Positions 18,803 to 31,091 are shown, counted from the stretch's first letter. The stretch is DNA of 64,000 nt from Blastomonas sp. SL216 (GCA_026625625.1 CP113055.1:188501-252500); one strand, 5' to 3'. Numbers and translations: made by a program. Notes: a model not told the origin generated them from the letters alone.

Positions 18803-19933
18803 ATGTCCGCGCCTGATCGCTTCCTTACCACCCATGTCGGCAGCCTGCCGCGCCCCGACGCCCTGCTCGACCTGGTCTTTGCGCGCGAAGGCGGCGAGCA
18901 GGTTTCCGAAGAGGCGTTCGATGCAGCGGTCGAGGACGCCACCGCCTATGTCATCCGGCGTCAGATCGAGGCGGGGGTCAGCATCGTCAACGATGGCGAG
19001 CAGTCCAAGCCCAGCTACGCCACCTATATCAAGCACCGGCTTTCCGGCTTCGGTGGCGAGGCGGGGCAATATGAATTTGCCGATCTGGAGGCATTTCCCG
19101 GCGCAAAGGCGCAGGTGTTCGGCAACAAGGGCCGGGCCAGGCGGACAGCGCCTGCCTGTACAGCGCCCATCACCGTGGTCGACATGGAAGCCCCGCGGAT
19201 CGACGCCCAGCGCCTGAAGCGGCTAGCCAATGGCCATGCGACCTTCATGTCGGCAGCGTCTCCGGGGGTCACCGCGCTGTTCTTTCCCAACCAATATTAT
19301 GCCAGCGACGAGGAATATGTCTTCGCGCTCGCCGAGGGGCTGCGGCACGAGTACGAGACCATCGCTGCAGCGGGGATCATCCTGCAGGTCGATTGTCCGG
19401 ACCTCGCGATGGGCCGCCATGTGCAATTCACCGAACTCAGCCTCGAGGACTTTCGCAAGCGCATCGGCATGAACATCGCGGCGCTCAATCACGCATTGCA
19501 GAACATTCCTGCCGAACAGCTGCGCATGCACCTGTGCTGGGGCAACTATCCGGGGCCGCACCATTGCGATGTCGCGTTGGATGAGATTGCCGATATCGTC
19601 TGGACCGCCAAGCCGCAGACCGTGCTGCTTGAAGGTGCGAACCCGCGCCACGCGCACGAATTCGCGTTCTTCGAAAAGCATCCCCTGCCCGAAGGCAAGA
19701 TCCTGTGCCCGGGCATGATCGAGCCGCAGAGCCCCTATATCGAGCATCCCGAACTCATCGCGCAACGCATCGGACGGTATGCCGATCTGCTGGGGCGCGA
19801 ACGGGTGATGGCGGGCGTGGACTGCGGCTTCTCGGTCCATGCAGGCAGCAACAGCCTCGATCCCGAAATCGTCTGGGCCAAGCTGCGCGCGCTTTCCGAT
19901 GGCGCCAAGCTGGCCAGCGAGCGCTTCTGGTAA
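18803..19933 (+). CDS. MetE-like zinc protein (catalytic barrel only), catabolic context
   Basis: A 376-residue protein corresponding to the C-terminal zinc barrel of cobalamin-independent methionine synthase; full MetE is about 750 residues. ATG 18803 has GGAG 9 nt upstream; the longer open frame overlapping the hydrolase gene is not used. The THVGSLPRP opening matches the barrel entry of MetE. All four zinc ligands are visible: His243 and Cys245 (MHLCWGN), Glu277 (LLEGANPR) and Cys341 (GVDCGF). Stand-alone MetE barrels include folate-independent methionine synthases and epoxyalkane:coenzyme M transferase of similar length. Its place at the end of an IclR-controlled catabolic operon suggests thiol alkyl- or methyl-transfer to or from a pathway intermediate rather than methionine synthesis. 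Confidence 0.85.
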   Translation: MSAPDRFLTTHVGSLPRPDALLDLVFAREGGEQVSEEAFDAAVEDATAYVIRRQIEAGVSIVNDGEQSKPSYATYIKHRLSGFGGEAGQYEFADLEAFPGAKAQVFGNKGRARRTAPACTAPITVVDMEAPRIDAQRLKRLANGHATFMSAASPGVTALFFPNQYYASDEEYVFALAEGLRHEYETIAAAGIILQVDCPDLAMGRHVQFTELSLEDFRKRIGMNIAALNHALQNIPAEQLRMHLCWGNYPGPHHCDVALDEIADIVWTAKPQTVLLEGANPRHAHEFAFFEKHPLPEGKILCPGMIEPQSPYIEHPELIAQRIGRYADLLGRERVMAGVDCGFSVHAGSNSLDPEIVWAKLRALSDGAKLASERFW

Positions 19934-19949
19934 GGGCAGGGGCGGGCGA

Positions 19950-21089
19950 TCAGCCGGTCAGCGGGAGCCAGACTTCAAAGCTGCTGCCTTCACCCGGAGC
20001 GCTGCGCTTGAGCAGGATGCGCCCGCCATGGAGCTCGACGAGCTGCTTGACCAGCGCCAGGCCGATGCCGAGCCCGTCCTGGTTCATCCGCCCGTCCGGA
20101 GCGACCTGGGCGAAGATGTCGAAAATCCGGCCCTGCTGCTCGGCGGCGATGCCGATGCCATTGTCCGCGACCTCGATCTTCGCCCAGCGGTCCTCGGTGC
20201 GCAGGCCAACGTCGATGGTGCCGCCATTGGGCGTGTAGCGCGCGGCATTGCTGATGAGATTGCCGACAATCTGGGTGACGCGGGCATGGTCGCCGCGCAG
20301 CGTGATCGGCTGATCCGGGAGCTGGAGATGGAGCGCATGGCCCGCCGCGTCGATGGTCGGCTGGACCGTCTCGATCGCAAAGGTGACCACGTCCTGCAGC
20401 ACCAGGTCTTCATGCCTCAGCGAAATCTTGCCTTGTTCGATGCGTGAAATGTCGAGCAGGTCCTCGACCAGCCGGGTCATGTGGCTGAGGCTGCGGTTCA
20501 TCGCGCTGCGGATCTCGGCGACGTCTCCGGTCCCTTCGCGCCGTTCCAGCAGGCGCAGCCCTGCAACCAGGGCCATGATGGGGTTGCGCAGCTCGTGCGC
20601 GAGCACGGCGAGAAAGCGGTTCTTCTGTGCATCGGTGGCCTGAAGCTCGATGCCGAGCGCGGCGAGGCTGTCGCGCTGGGTCGCAATCTGGCGCCGCTGG
20701 TTATACAGCTCAAAGAACACATTGGCCTTCGACCGCAGGATATCGGCCTCGATCGGCTTCTGGATGAAGTCGACGGCGCCTGCCTCGTACCCGCGAAAGC
20801 GCCGCGTGGTATTGCCGGTGCCAGCGGTCACGAAGATGATCGGGACATGGCGCGAGCGCTCGCTGCCGCGCATCAGTTCGGCCAGTTCGAACCCGTCCAT
20901 GCCCGGCATCTGCACATCGAGCAGCGCCAGCGCATAGTCGTTGACCAGCAGCAGTTCCAAGGCCTCTTCGCCGCTGCGGGCACAATGGCAGTGCAGGCCT
21001 TCGCGCTTGAGCAGGGCCTCCAGCGCCACGAGATTTTCGGGCAGGTCATCGACCAGCAGGAAGCGGACGGGTTGCTCGGCGGCGGTCAT
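19950..21089 (-). CDS. Response regulator-histidine kinase (REC-HisKA-HATPase)
   Basis: A 379-residue cytoplasmic protein with an N-terminal receiver domain (about 9-125, phospho-acceptor Asp58 in LLDVQMPGMDG, conserved Lys in IQKPIE), a short coiled linker, a HisKA domain with His165 (LAHELRNP) and a C-terminal HATPase_c domain (N-box NLISNAARYTP, DNGIGI, DGLGIGLALV). It has no transmembrane segment, so it probably relays a signal from the large hybrid kinase at 22473. The start at 21089 makes an ATGA overlap with the cheB-like stop; a slightly earlier in-frame ATG at 21101 exists. It is the last gene of a four-gene minus-strand operon. Confidence 0.9.
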   Translation of the reverse strand: MTAAEQPVRFLLVDDLPENLVALEALLKREGLHCHCARSGEEALELLLVNDYALALLDVQMPGMDGFELAELMRGSERSRHVPIIFVTAGTGNTTRRFRGYEAGAVDFIQKPIEADILRSKANVFFELYNQRRQIATQRDSLAALGIELQATDAQKNRFLAVLAHELRNPIMALVAGLRLLERREGTGDVAEIRSAMNRSLSHMTRLVEDLLDISRIEQGKISLRHEDLVLQDVVTFAIETVQPTIDAAGHALHLQLPDQPITLRGDHARVTQIVGNLISNAARYTPNGGTIDVGLRTEDRWAKIEVADNGIGIAAEQQGRIFDIFAQVAPDGRMNQDGLGIGLALVKQLVELHGGRILLKRSAPGEGSSFEVWLPLTG

Positions 21090-21652
21090 GCCGCTGCCCA
21101 TTCGCGCAGATGGGTGACAATCTGGCTGAAGCTCATCGCCCGCGCGGTCGGGCACGCGGCGAGCGCGGCGGCGGGCATGGTAGAGACTTCGGCTGTAACA
21201 GGTTCCTCGGCAATCGCGATGCCGCCTGCTGCGCCGACGGCCTTGAGGCCAGCTGCGCCGTCATGGTTCGCGCCGGTCAGCACGATGCCGGTCAGCGTCG
21301 GGCCATAGGCATCGGCAGCGGTCTCGAACAACAGGTCAATCGCGGGGCGGGAATGGTTCACCGGCTCTTCGGCGGACAGGGCGATGGTGCCGCCCGCTTC
21401 CACCAGCAGGTGATAGTCTGCCGGTGCGAAATAGATTGTCCCCCCCGATGCCATTTCCTTGTCCTCGGCTTCCTTGACCTGAAGTGCGCATTTTGCGGCC
21501 AGCAGATTGACCAAGGCGTTGTCCCGGCGCGGGGGCACATGAACAACAACGAAAATGGGGACGGGAAAGTTGCCCGGCAAGGCGGGAAGAATCTGCGACA
21601 GCGCCTGCACGCCGCCGGCCGATGCGCCGATGACCACGGCCTTGCCGGTCAT
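21086..21652 (-). CDS. CheB-type methylesterase (catalytic domain only)
   Basis: A 188-residue CheB methylesterase domain without the usual N-terminal receiver. The catalytic triad is visible: Ser11 (VIGASAGG), His38 (VVHVPP) and Asp131 (LTGANHDGA). CheB removes methyl groups from glutamates of chemoreceptors; stand-alone catalytic CheB proteins next to CheR and hybrid kinases are found in signalling modules not devoted to motility. It overlaps the genes on both sides by 4 nt (ATGA at each end), so the whole cassette is translationally coupled. Activity would have to be controlled by a partner, since its own receiver is absent. Confidence 0.9.
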   Translation of the reverse strand: MTGKAVVIGASAGGVQALSQILPALPGNFPVPIFVVVHVPPRRDNALVNLLAAKCALQVKEAEDKEMASGGTIYFAPADYHLLVEAGGTIALSAEEPVNHSRPAIDLLFETAADAYGPTLTGIVLTGANHDGAAGLKAVGAAGGIAIAEEPVTAEVSTMPAAALAACPTARAMSFSQIVTHLREWAAA

Positions 21653-22472
21653 GTCAGGCCCCGCTGATAGATCTTGTCCTCGGCCACGAACTCGCTGAAT
21701 GCGCCTGCATGCTCGGTAAATCGCAGGCTCTCCTTCGAGCCCAGGCCGAGAAATCCGCGGCGCGCCAGCGAATCCCGGAACAGCCCGATCGCGCGGTTCT
21801 GCAGGTCGCGGTTGAAATAGATCAGCACGTTGCGGCACGAAATCAGGTGCATCTCGCCGAACACGGAATCGGTCACCAGGCTGTGATCGGAAAACACCAC
21901 CTTGTTGCGCAGCGACTTGTCGAACACCGCGCGGCCATAATCGGCAGTGTAATAGTCCGACAGCGAACTCAACCCGCCCGCCTTCTGGTGGTTTTCGGTG
22001 AACAGCCGGATCCGGTCGAGCGGATAGACGCCTGCCTCTGCGGCCTTCAGCGCATTGGGGTTGATATCGGTCGCATAGAACATCGTCTTGTGCGCCAGCC
22101 CTTCCTCGCGGAACAGGATGGAGAGCGAGTACAGCTCCTCGCCGTTGCTGCACCCTGCGACCCAGACCTTGAGCGAGGCATAGGTGCGCAGATGCGGGAT
22201 CACCGTCTCCCGCAGGGCGCGGAAATAGGCTGGATCGCGAAACATCTCGCTGACCTGGACGGTGAGATAATTGAGCAGGCGGGGCAGCATCGTGCGGTCG
22301 TGCAGCACATCCGATTGCATCGCCGAGATGCTCTCATAGCCGAGCTGCTTGCGCGCATGCTGCAGCCGCCGCTTCAGCGAGGCGCGCGCATAGTTGCGGA
22401 AATCGTAGTGATAGTGCTGATACACCGCCTCGAGCAGCAGCTCGATCTCGATATCCTCGATAGTCTCGGTCA

Positions 22473-22488
<16 letters not shown>
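21649..22488 (-). CDS. CheR-type protein-glutamate methyltransferase
   Basis: A 279-residue CheR: an N-terminal helical domain (about 10-85, YDFRNYARASLKRRLQHAR) and a C-terminal SAM-dependent methyltransferase domain (about 90-275) with the SAM motif KVWVAGCSNGEELYSLSI and the ISCRNVLIYF strand typical of CheR. It would methylate glutamates on a sensor protein. No chemoreceptor is adjacent (the nearest is at 47786), and the likely target is the coiled-coil region of the hybrid kinase whose gene overlaps it by 16 nt. Confidence 0.92.
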
Positions 22489-25913
<3,425 letters not shown>

Positions 25914-26014
25914 CACTTTGACGGGTCTCGCTGGGGATCGGGGTATTTGGTCTATACCATTGAAATCGCTTTGCTCAAACGCCTGGATTGGCCCGATTCA
26001 GGCTGAGCCACCGA

Positions 26015-28204
26015 TCAATCCGGCATGGCTGCAAGCACCCGGTCCGGTGTCATCGGATAGTCGAAAACGCGCGCGCCACAGGCATTGTAGATGGCGTTGG
26101 CGATCGCCGCAGCACCGCCGCACATGCCCAGCTCGCCAATGCCCTTGGCCTGGATGATGCTCGCCGCTTCGTCGCGTTCCTCGATCAGCAACACCTCCAG
26201 ATCGGGCACGTCGCGATGGACGGGGACATGATATTCGGCCAGGTCCCGGTTGACGAGATGGCCGTCACGCGGATCGAATTCCAGCGCCTCGGTCAGCGCC
26301 ATCCCGATGCTCCAGGTGATGCCGCCCAGGCATTGCGAGCGCGCGGTCTTGGCGTTGAGCACGCGGCCAAAACCGAATGCGCCCAGCATGCGATCGACCC
26401 GTGTCTCTCCAGTATAATGGTTGACCCGCACCTGCGCGAAAAACGCGCCAAAGCCCGAGGCCAGAAAGTCATCGGTGATGTCGCCGGGCTCGTAATGGCC
26501 TTCGCGCGCGAGATCCTTGCCGCCGAGCAGATCGGTCAGCTTTGTACCGTCGCCCGCCCTGGCATTGGCCAGGACCAGTGCCGTCTCGTCGATCCCCAAC
26601 CGTTCGGCGAGCGCCTCGCGAATGGCCATGCACGCGACATAGACTGCCGAGCCGATCGAGGGTGCGCCCCAGCTGCCGCCTGATCCGGGGCCGCGTGGGT
26701 GGTTGGTATCGCCAAGATCGACCAGCACCTGATCGGGCCGCAGCCCGAGCATCTCGCCGGCCACCTGCGCGACGATGGTATAGGTACCGGTGCCGATATC
26801 GGTCATGTCGGTTTCGACCAGAGCGGTGCCATCGGCCTTGAGCGTGACGCGTGCCCGGGCTTCGGCGACATTGTGGACGCGCGCTGCGCTGGCCATGCCG
26901 GTGCCGATCCACCACTCGCCCTCGCGGCGCAGGCGCGGGCGGCGCGGGCCTGCGTCCCAGCCGAAGGCCTCGGCGCCCTGACGCAGGCATTCGGCCAGCT
27001 TGTGCGAAGAGAAAGGCAGGCCCTGTTCGGGGTCCTTTTCCGGAATGTTCTTCAGCCGCAGCTCGACCGGGTCCATGCCAGCCCGTTCGGCCAGCATGTC
27101 CATCGCCGCCTCGAGCGCGGGCATGCCCACGGCTTCGCCCGGTGCACGCACCGATCCTGCCGTCATCCGGTGCACGCGCGCCAGCTTGAGCACCAGCTCG
27201 CGGTGTTCACCCGGATACAGGAAATGCGATGATTGCAGCACCGGTTCGGCAAAGCTTTCGCCCGGAAGGTTGGAGACCAGCGCCTCATGCCCAAAGCCCG
27301 TCAGCCTGCCATCGGCATCTGCCGCCAGGCGCAGCCTCTGCGTGGTTTCCGACCGGCGGATGATGCTCTCGAACACCTGCTGGCGCGACATCACGACACG
27401 CACGGGGCGCTCCAGCGCAATCGCTGCCAGCGATGCCGCGACAAGCTCTTCGCTAATCCCCAGCTTAGAGCCGAAACCGCCGCCCACAAAACGCGAAATC
27501 AGGCGGATCTTGTCTTCGGGCAGGCCCAGCGCATCGGCCAGTTCGGTGATGTTATAGTTCAGCATCTGCAGCGATGCATGGACAGTCAGCTTCTCGCCGT
27601 CCCATTGGGCGATCGCCGCATGCGGTTCCATCGCGGCAGAAGCATGCCCCTTGGTGGTGAAGGCAACATCGACCGCAAAAGCGGCATCGGACATGGCCTT
27701 GTCCAGATTGCCTTCGCGGACCGTCTCGTCCTCCTGTTCTTCCGCCTCGGCCGTATCGGGATCGACCGGCGCGCCTTCTGCCGAATGATATTCGACAACC
27801 AGCTGCCTGGCGGCATCGCGCGCCTGCTCGAACGTCTCCGCGACGACGAGCGCAATGGGCTGTCCCCAATAGCAGACGGTGCGCGGTTCCTGTTTCGGCG
27901 CCTTGTTGGCGGTGCCCTGCGCTGGCCGCGTCGTCAGCCGCTCATCGTCGATGACCGCGATCACGCCGGGCATGCCGAGCACGCTGGCGCTATCGATGCG
28001 CAGCACGGTTCCGCGCGTGATCGTGGCGGTGACCAGAACGCCCTCGGCGCAGCCTTCCACCTGATATTCGGCGGCATAGGGCGCGGTTCCGGTGACCTTG
28101 GCCAGACCCTCGATCCGCGAGACCGGCTGGCCGATAATGCCCTGCTGCATCGTGTCCAGGCGGTTATCGGTGGCAGGCTTGTCCTGCTTGACATGCACGG
28201 TCAT
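26015..28204 (-). CDS. Molybdopterin-binding subunit of a xanthine/aldehyde oxidase-family enzyme (PaoC-like)
   Basis: A 729-residue large subunit that hydroxylates an aldehyde or N-heterocycle at a molybdenum centre. It has the fused ald_xan_dh_C and MoCoBD domains; visible family blocks include FVGGGFGSK, GSVRAPGEAVGMPALEAAMD, GSGGSWGAPSIGS and, near the C-terminus, KGIGELGMCGG whose Glu is the expected catalytic base. Size and gene order (2Fe-2S, FAD, Mo) match the PaoABC aldehyde oxidoreductase type. It starts with ATG 28204, overlapping the FAD-subunit stop by 4 nt. No XdhC/PaoD-like insertion chaperone follows it. The physiological substrate is not evident. Confidence 0.9.
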   Translation of the reverse strand: MTVHVKQDKPATDNRLDTMQQGIIGQPVSRIEGLAKVTGTAPYAAEYQVEGCAEGVLVTATITRGTVLRIDSASVLGMPGVIAVIDDERLTTRPAQGTANKAPKQEPRTVCYWGQPIALVVAETFEQARDAARQLVVEYHSAEGAPVDPDTAEAEEQEDETVREGNLDKAMSDAAFAVDVAFTTKGHASAAMEPHAAIAQWDGEKLTVHASLQMLNYNITELADALGLPEDKIRLISRFVGGGFGSKLGISEELVAASLAAIALERPVRVVMSRQQVFESIIRRSETTQRLRLAADADGRLTGFGHEALVSNLPGESFAEPVLQSSHFLYPGEHRELVLKLARVHRMTAGSVRAPGEAVGMPALEAAMDMLAERAGMDPVELRLKNIPEKDPEQGLPFSSHKLAECLRQGAEAFGWDAGPRRPRLRREGEWWIGTGMASAARVHNVAEARARVTLKADGTALVETDMTDIGTGTYTIVAQVAGEMLGLRPDQVLVDLGDTNHPRGPGSGGSWGAPSIGSAVYVACMAIREALAERLGIDETALVLANARAGDGTKLTDLLGGKDLAREGHYEPGDITDDFLASGFGAFFAQVRVNHYTGETRVDRMLGAFGFGRVLNAKTARSQCLGGITWSIGMALTEALEFDPRDGHLVNRDLAEYHVPVHRDVPDLEVLLIEERDEAASIIQAKGIGELGMCGGAAAIANAIYNACGARVFDYPMTPDRVLAAMPD

Positions 28205-29187
28205 GCTGCTTGCTCCACGGCCTGTGCCAGCACCGCATGCAGCGTTCGCCGGGCGAGCGGTATCTTGAAGTCATTGTCGCCCTGGCCTTGCGCGCCTTCG
28301 AGTAGCAGGTCGGCCGCTTGATCGAACAGTTCGGGTGAGGGCGCGTTGCCGACCAGCAATGCGGCGATGCGCGGATCGTACCACGGCTTGTGGGCCAGAC
28401 CGCCAAAGGCCAGGTCTGCCCGCGTGAACTGGCCGCCCGCCATCTCCACCACGGCAGCGATCGACACCAGCGCGAAGGCGTAGGAGGATCGTTCGCGAAC
28501 CTTGCGGTAAATCTGCGTCGCGCGCACCGGCGGCGGCAGGACGACCGAGAGGATAATCTCGCCCGGTTCCAGCACATTGTCGATCCACGGCGTGTCGCCA
28601 GGCAAGCGATGGAAATGGCGCACCGGCACCGTGCGCTCGTCTCCGCCCGCACCGGCAATCACGACCTGCGCGTCGAGCGCGCTCAAGGCCACGGCCATGT
28701 CGCCGGGATAGGTGGCGATGCACTCGTCGCTCGCCCCCAGCACCGCGTGCAGCTTGTTGATGCCGCCAATCGCGCCGCAGCCGCTGCCCGGATTGCGCTT
28801 GTTGCATGGCTGGTCGACATTCATGAAATAATAGCAGCGCGTGCGCTGGCACAGATTGCCGCCGGTAGTCGCCTTGTTGCGCAGCTGCTGCGTCGCGCCG
28901 GCCAGGATGGCGCGGGCGAGCACGGGATAATCGGCCCTGACGCGCGGGTGCACGGCGGCAGCGGTATTGGTGACCAGCGCACCGATGCGCAGCCCGCCAT
29001 CGGGCAGGTCCTGGATGCTGTCGAACCCGATCCGGCCGATATCGGCGAGATGATCGGGCGTTGCTACCTGCAACTTCATCAGGTCCAGCAGATTGGTGCC
29101 GCCTGCGATCAGCATCGCATTGGGTGCTGCAAGACATTGGGCCGCATCGCCGGGCGAATGCGCGCGCTGATACTGGAAAGGCCTCAT
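28201..29187 (-). CDS. FAD-binding subunit with PaoB-type Fe-S motif
   Basis: A 328-residue flavin subunit. The FAD-binding PCMH-type domain shows AMLIAGGTNLLDLMK (about 31-45) and IGALVTNTAA; the C-terminal CO_deh_flav_C domain covers about 220-325. The four-cysteine segment at about 126-150 (CQRTRCYYF, then QPCNK and GSGCGAIGG) matches the insertion that carries an additional [4Fe-4S] cluster in PaoB and 4-hydroxybenzoyl-CoA reductase beta subunits. The real start is ATG 29187, forming ATGA with the upstream stop; a longer frame from 29274 would run into the neighbouring gene. Confidence 0.9.
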   Translation of the reverse strand: MRPFQYQRAHSPGDAAQCLAAPNAMLIAGGTNLLDLMKLQVATPDHLADIGRIGFDSIQDLPDGGLRIGALVTNTAAAVHPRVRADYPVLARAILAGATQQLRNKATTGGNLCQRTRCYYFMNVDQPCNKRNPGSGCGAIGGINKLHAVLGASDECIATYPGDMAVALSALDAQVVIAGAGGDERTVPVRHFHRLPGDTPWIDNVLEPGEIILSVVLPPPVRATQIYRKVRERSSYAFALVSIAAVVEMAGGQFTRADLAFGGLAHKPWYDPRIAALLVGNAPSPELFDQAADLLLEGAQGQGDNDFKIPLARRTLHAVLAQAVEQAA

Positions 29188-29714
29188 GCAACCGTCTCCG
29201 CCGGCGCCGCAGCCGTTTGTGCCGCCACTTCGCTGATCGCGGCGATGATGTTGGCATAAGCGCCGCAGCGGCACAGATTGCCGCTCATCCGCTCGCGAAT
29301 TTCCTCACCGCTCGGCTCGTAAGGCCCCTCGAGCGTTTCGCTCGCATCGCTGGGCCAGTGATTGGCAATCTCGTCCAGCATGGCGGTGGCGGAGCAGATC
29401 TGGCCCGGGGTGCAATAACCGCATTGGAAACCGTCATGGTCCAGAAAGGCCTGTTGCAGGGGCGATGGCGCGTCGGGAATGCCCAGCCCCTCGATCGTCG
29501 TGACCTGATGGCCTTCGTGCATTACTGCCAGCGACAGGCAGCTGTTGATGCGCATGCCGTTGACGATCACCGTACACGCGCCGCACTGGCCATGATCGCA
29601 ACCCTTTTTGGTGCCGGTCAGCCCCAGATCGTGGCGCAGAAAATCGAGCAGCGTCACGCGCGGATCCTCCGGCAGCGCGTGCGGCACTCCATTCACCATT
29701 AATTCATCGGGCAT
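29184..29714 (-). CDS. 2Fe-2S subunit of the molybdenum oxidoreductase (PaoA-like), no Tat signal
   Basis: A 176-residue small subunit with two [2Fe-2S] clusters: the plant-type motif GCDHGQCGACTV with a following NSC, and the C-terminal pair CGYCTPGQ and CRCGAY. ATG 29714 has AAGGAG 8-13 nt upstream, so the longer version from 29738 is unlikely. E. coli PaoA carries an N-terminal Tat signal that exports the whole enzyme; here the protein begins directly with the ferredoxin fold, so the complex is predicted to be cytoplasmic. It is the first gene of the three-gene operon. Confidence 0.92.
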   Translation of the reverse strand: MPDELMVNGVPHALPEDPRVTLLDFLRHDLGLTGTKKGCDHGQCGACTVIVNGMRINSCLSLAVMHEGHQVTTIEGLGIPDAPSPLQQAFLDHDGFQCGYCTPGQICSATAMLDEIANHWPSDASETLEGPYEPSGEEIRERMSGNLCRCGAYANIIAAISEVAAQTAAAPAETVA

Positions 29715-29988
29715 CGCGGTCTCCTTGAAAATTCCCAAGCCGCGAAGCTTTGGAAGGTTCCCCGTGAAGCGCGATTTTGCGCACTAAAGTGCCGCAGAGC
29801 AGGAAGCGCTGCGCCGCAAACAGGTCGAGCCGGTGGCGCTGAGGCGTAGGTTGAATTCTCGGGAACCGACTGAATGCCAGGGTTGTGCTTGTAGTGCGAT
29901 GCCTTGGCGCGATGGCATTTCTAGTCGCGAGATTGTTCATGTCCATAATGACAGGCGAAATAGTATACGTTTTGTGCCGCAATATAAA

Positions 29989-30032
29989 ATTGGTTTATTG
30001 GATTAATTTCACTAGTATATTTATAAACCAAT
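29989..30032. repeat. 10-bp perfect inverted repeat in AT-rich DNA
   Basis: ATTGGTTTAT (29989-29998) and ATAAACCAAT (30023-30032) are exact reverse complements separated by 24 nt. The site lies in the promoter region upstream of the FkbM gene. It may be an operator for a dimeric regulator spanning about three helical turns, or a leftover of a mobile segment; nothing else supports either reading. Confidence 0.45.
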
Positions 30033-30200
30033 ATATGTAGTTTTGGATCATGAAATCCGTCATTTTGAGGGATTATCATGCTATTTTTGATACAAGATCA
30101 GGGTAATGTGCTTAATGTACGAAGTCTCTGATTCGAAAATATCGAACGAAAGCTAAACCAATCCATGAGGGGGCAATGACTGTCATCATTCGATGGCAGG

Positions 30201-30207
30201 AAGGAGG
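30201..30207 (+). promoter_or_regulatory. Strong Shine-Dalgarno that fixes a TTG start
   Basis: AAGGAGG, near-perfect to the 16S anti-SD, sits 5 nt before the TTG at 30213. The next in-frame ATG (30231) is 23 nt away, too far to use it, so the methyltransferase most likely begins at TTG. Confidence 0.75.
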
Positions 30208-30212
30208 TCCTG

Positions 30213-31091
30213 TTGAATCCGATTGGCTTGATGAAGTTCATAACGTCTCACCCACTCAATCGCGCGGCGCCATTGCAAGCGGTAGGGCGCTTCGCTCGAT
30301 GGCAGATCGCCAGCCGATTGGTTGGCGGGCCGATTTATCTTCCCTTTGTCGCCGGCACGGGGTTGATGGTCAGCAGGGGCATGACCGGTGCCACGGGCAA
30401 TTGGTATTGCGGCCTGCACGAGCTCGACGAGATGGCCTTTGTGTTGCACGCGTTGCGGCCGGGCGACCTGTTCGCGGACATTGGCGCCAATGTAGGCAGC
30501 TACACGGTCCTTGCCGGCGGAGCGGTCGGGGCCGACGTGCTGAGCGTTGAGCCGCTACCGGCGACCTTTGAGCGGCTGTCTGCAAACATCCGGATTAATG
30601 GTCTGGAACAGCGGGTTGAGGCGCATTGTTGCGGTCTGTCCGACCGTGCCGGGAAGATCACCTTCACGGTCGGTTTGGACACGATGAACCGGGTCGCCCT
30701 GCCTGGCGAAAACCTGGCTACCTGCGAGGTGCCGGTCATGACGCTTGACGATCTGTGCGGTGACCGCCGACCGGTGGTGCTCAAGATCGATGTCGAGGGC
30801 CATGAGGTGCCGGTGCTGAATGGTGCCAGCAAAGTGCTTGATTCGACTGCGGTCAAGGCGGTGCTGATCGAAACCAACGGATCTGGCGAACGCTATGGCG
30901 TCGTTGACGATGCCATCATGAGCACACTGAGCAATCGGGGTTTCACGCCTTGCCGCTATGACTGGGAGGCGCGCAAGATTCATCCGGTCACAGGCGGTGA
31001 ACGCAACACGATTTTCATGCGTGATCCGCAGGCGATGGAAGCGACATGTCGCCAAGCCCCGCGCTACTCCCTGGTGAATGGTTCGGTCTGA
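30213..31091 (+). CDS. FkbM-family SAM-dependent methyltransferase
   Basis: A 292-residue enzyme with the FkbM methyltransferase domain at about 80-260: SAM-binding motif I DIGANVGSYTVLAGG, an acidic strand end (LSVEPLPATFERL), and the family block VVLKIDVEGHEVPVLNGA. FkbM proteins O-methylate polyketides, glycans or surface polysaccharides. TTG is inferred as start from the strong ribosome binding site. The gene stands alone on its strand, between an AT-rich gap and tRNA-Ser, with no glycosyltransferase neighbours, so its acceptor is unknown; local composition suggests acquisition. Confidence 0.85.
   Translation: MNPIGLMKFITSHPLNRAAPLQAVGRFARWQIASRLVGGPIYLPFVAGTGLMVSRGMTGATGNWYCGLHELDEMAFVLHALRPGDLFADIGANVGSYTVLAGGAVGADVLSVEPLPATFERLSANIRINGLEQRVEAHCCGLSDRAGKITFTVGLDTMNRVALPGENLATCEVPVMTLDDLCGDRRPVVLKIDVEGHEVPVLNGASKVLDSTAVKAVLIETNGSGERYGVVDDAIMSTLSNRGFTPCRYDWEARKIHPVTGGERNTIFMRDPQAMEATCRQAPRYSLVNGSV

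Larger units (their letters stand above)
29715..30212. other. AT-rich non-coding gap between divergent genes
   Basis: No supportable gene is seen in this 498-nt interval. The stretch from about 29940 to 30170 is strikingly AT-rich compared with the GC-rich flanks and contains the 10-bp inverted repeat listed separately. It must hold the promoters for the oxidoreductase operon (leftward) and the FkbM methyltransferase (rightward). The base composition suggests acquired or relaxed DNA. Confidence 0.6.

Noticed and set aside
30176-30550. An alternative plus-strand frame starting at ATG 30176 upstream of the FkbM gene
   Set aside because: It lacks a ribosome binding site, its product has no family features, and the FkbM domain is in the frame that starts at TTG 30213.
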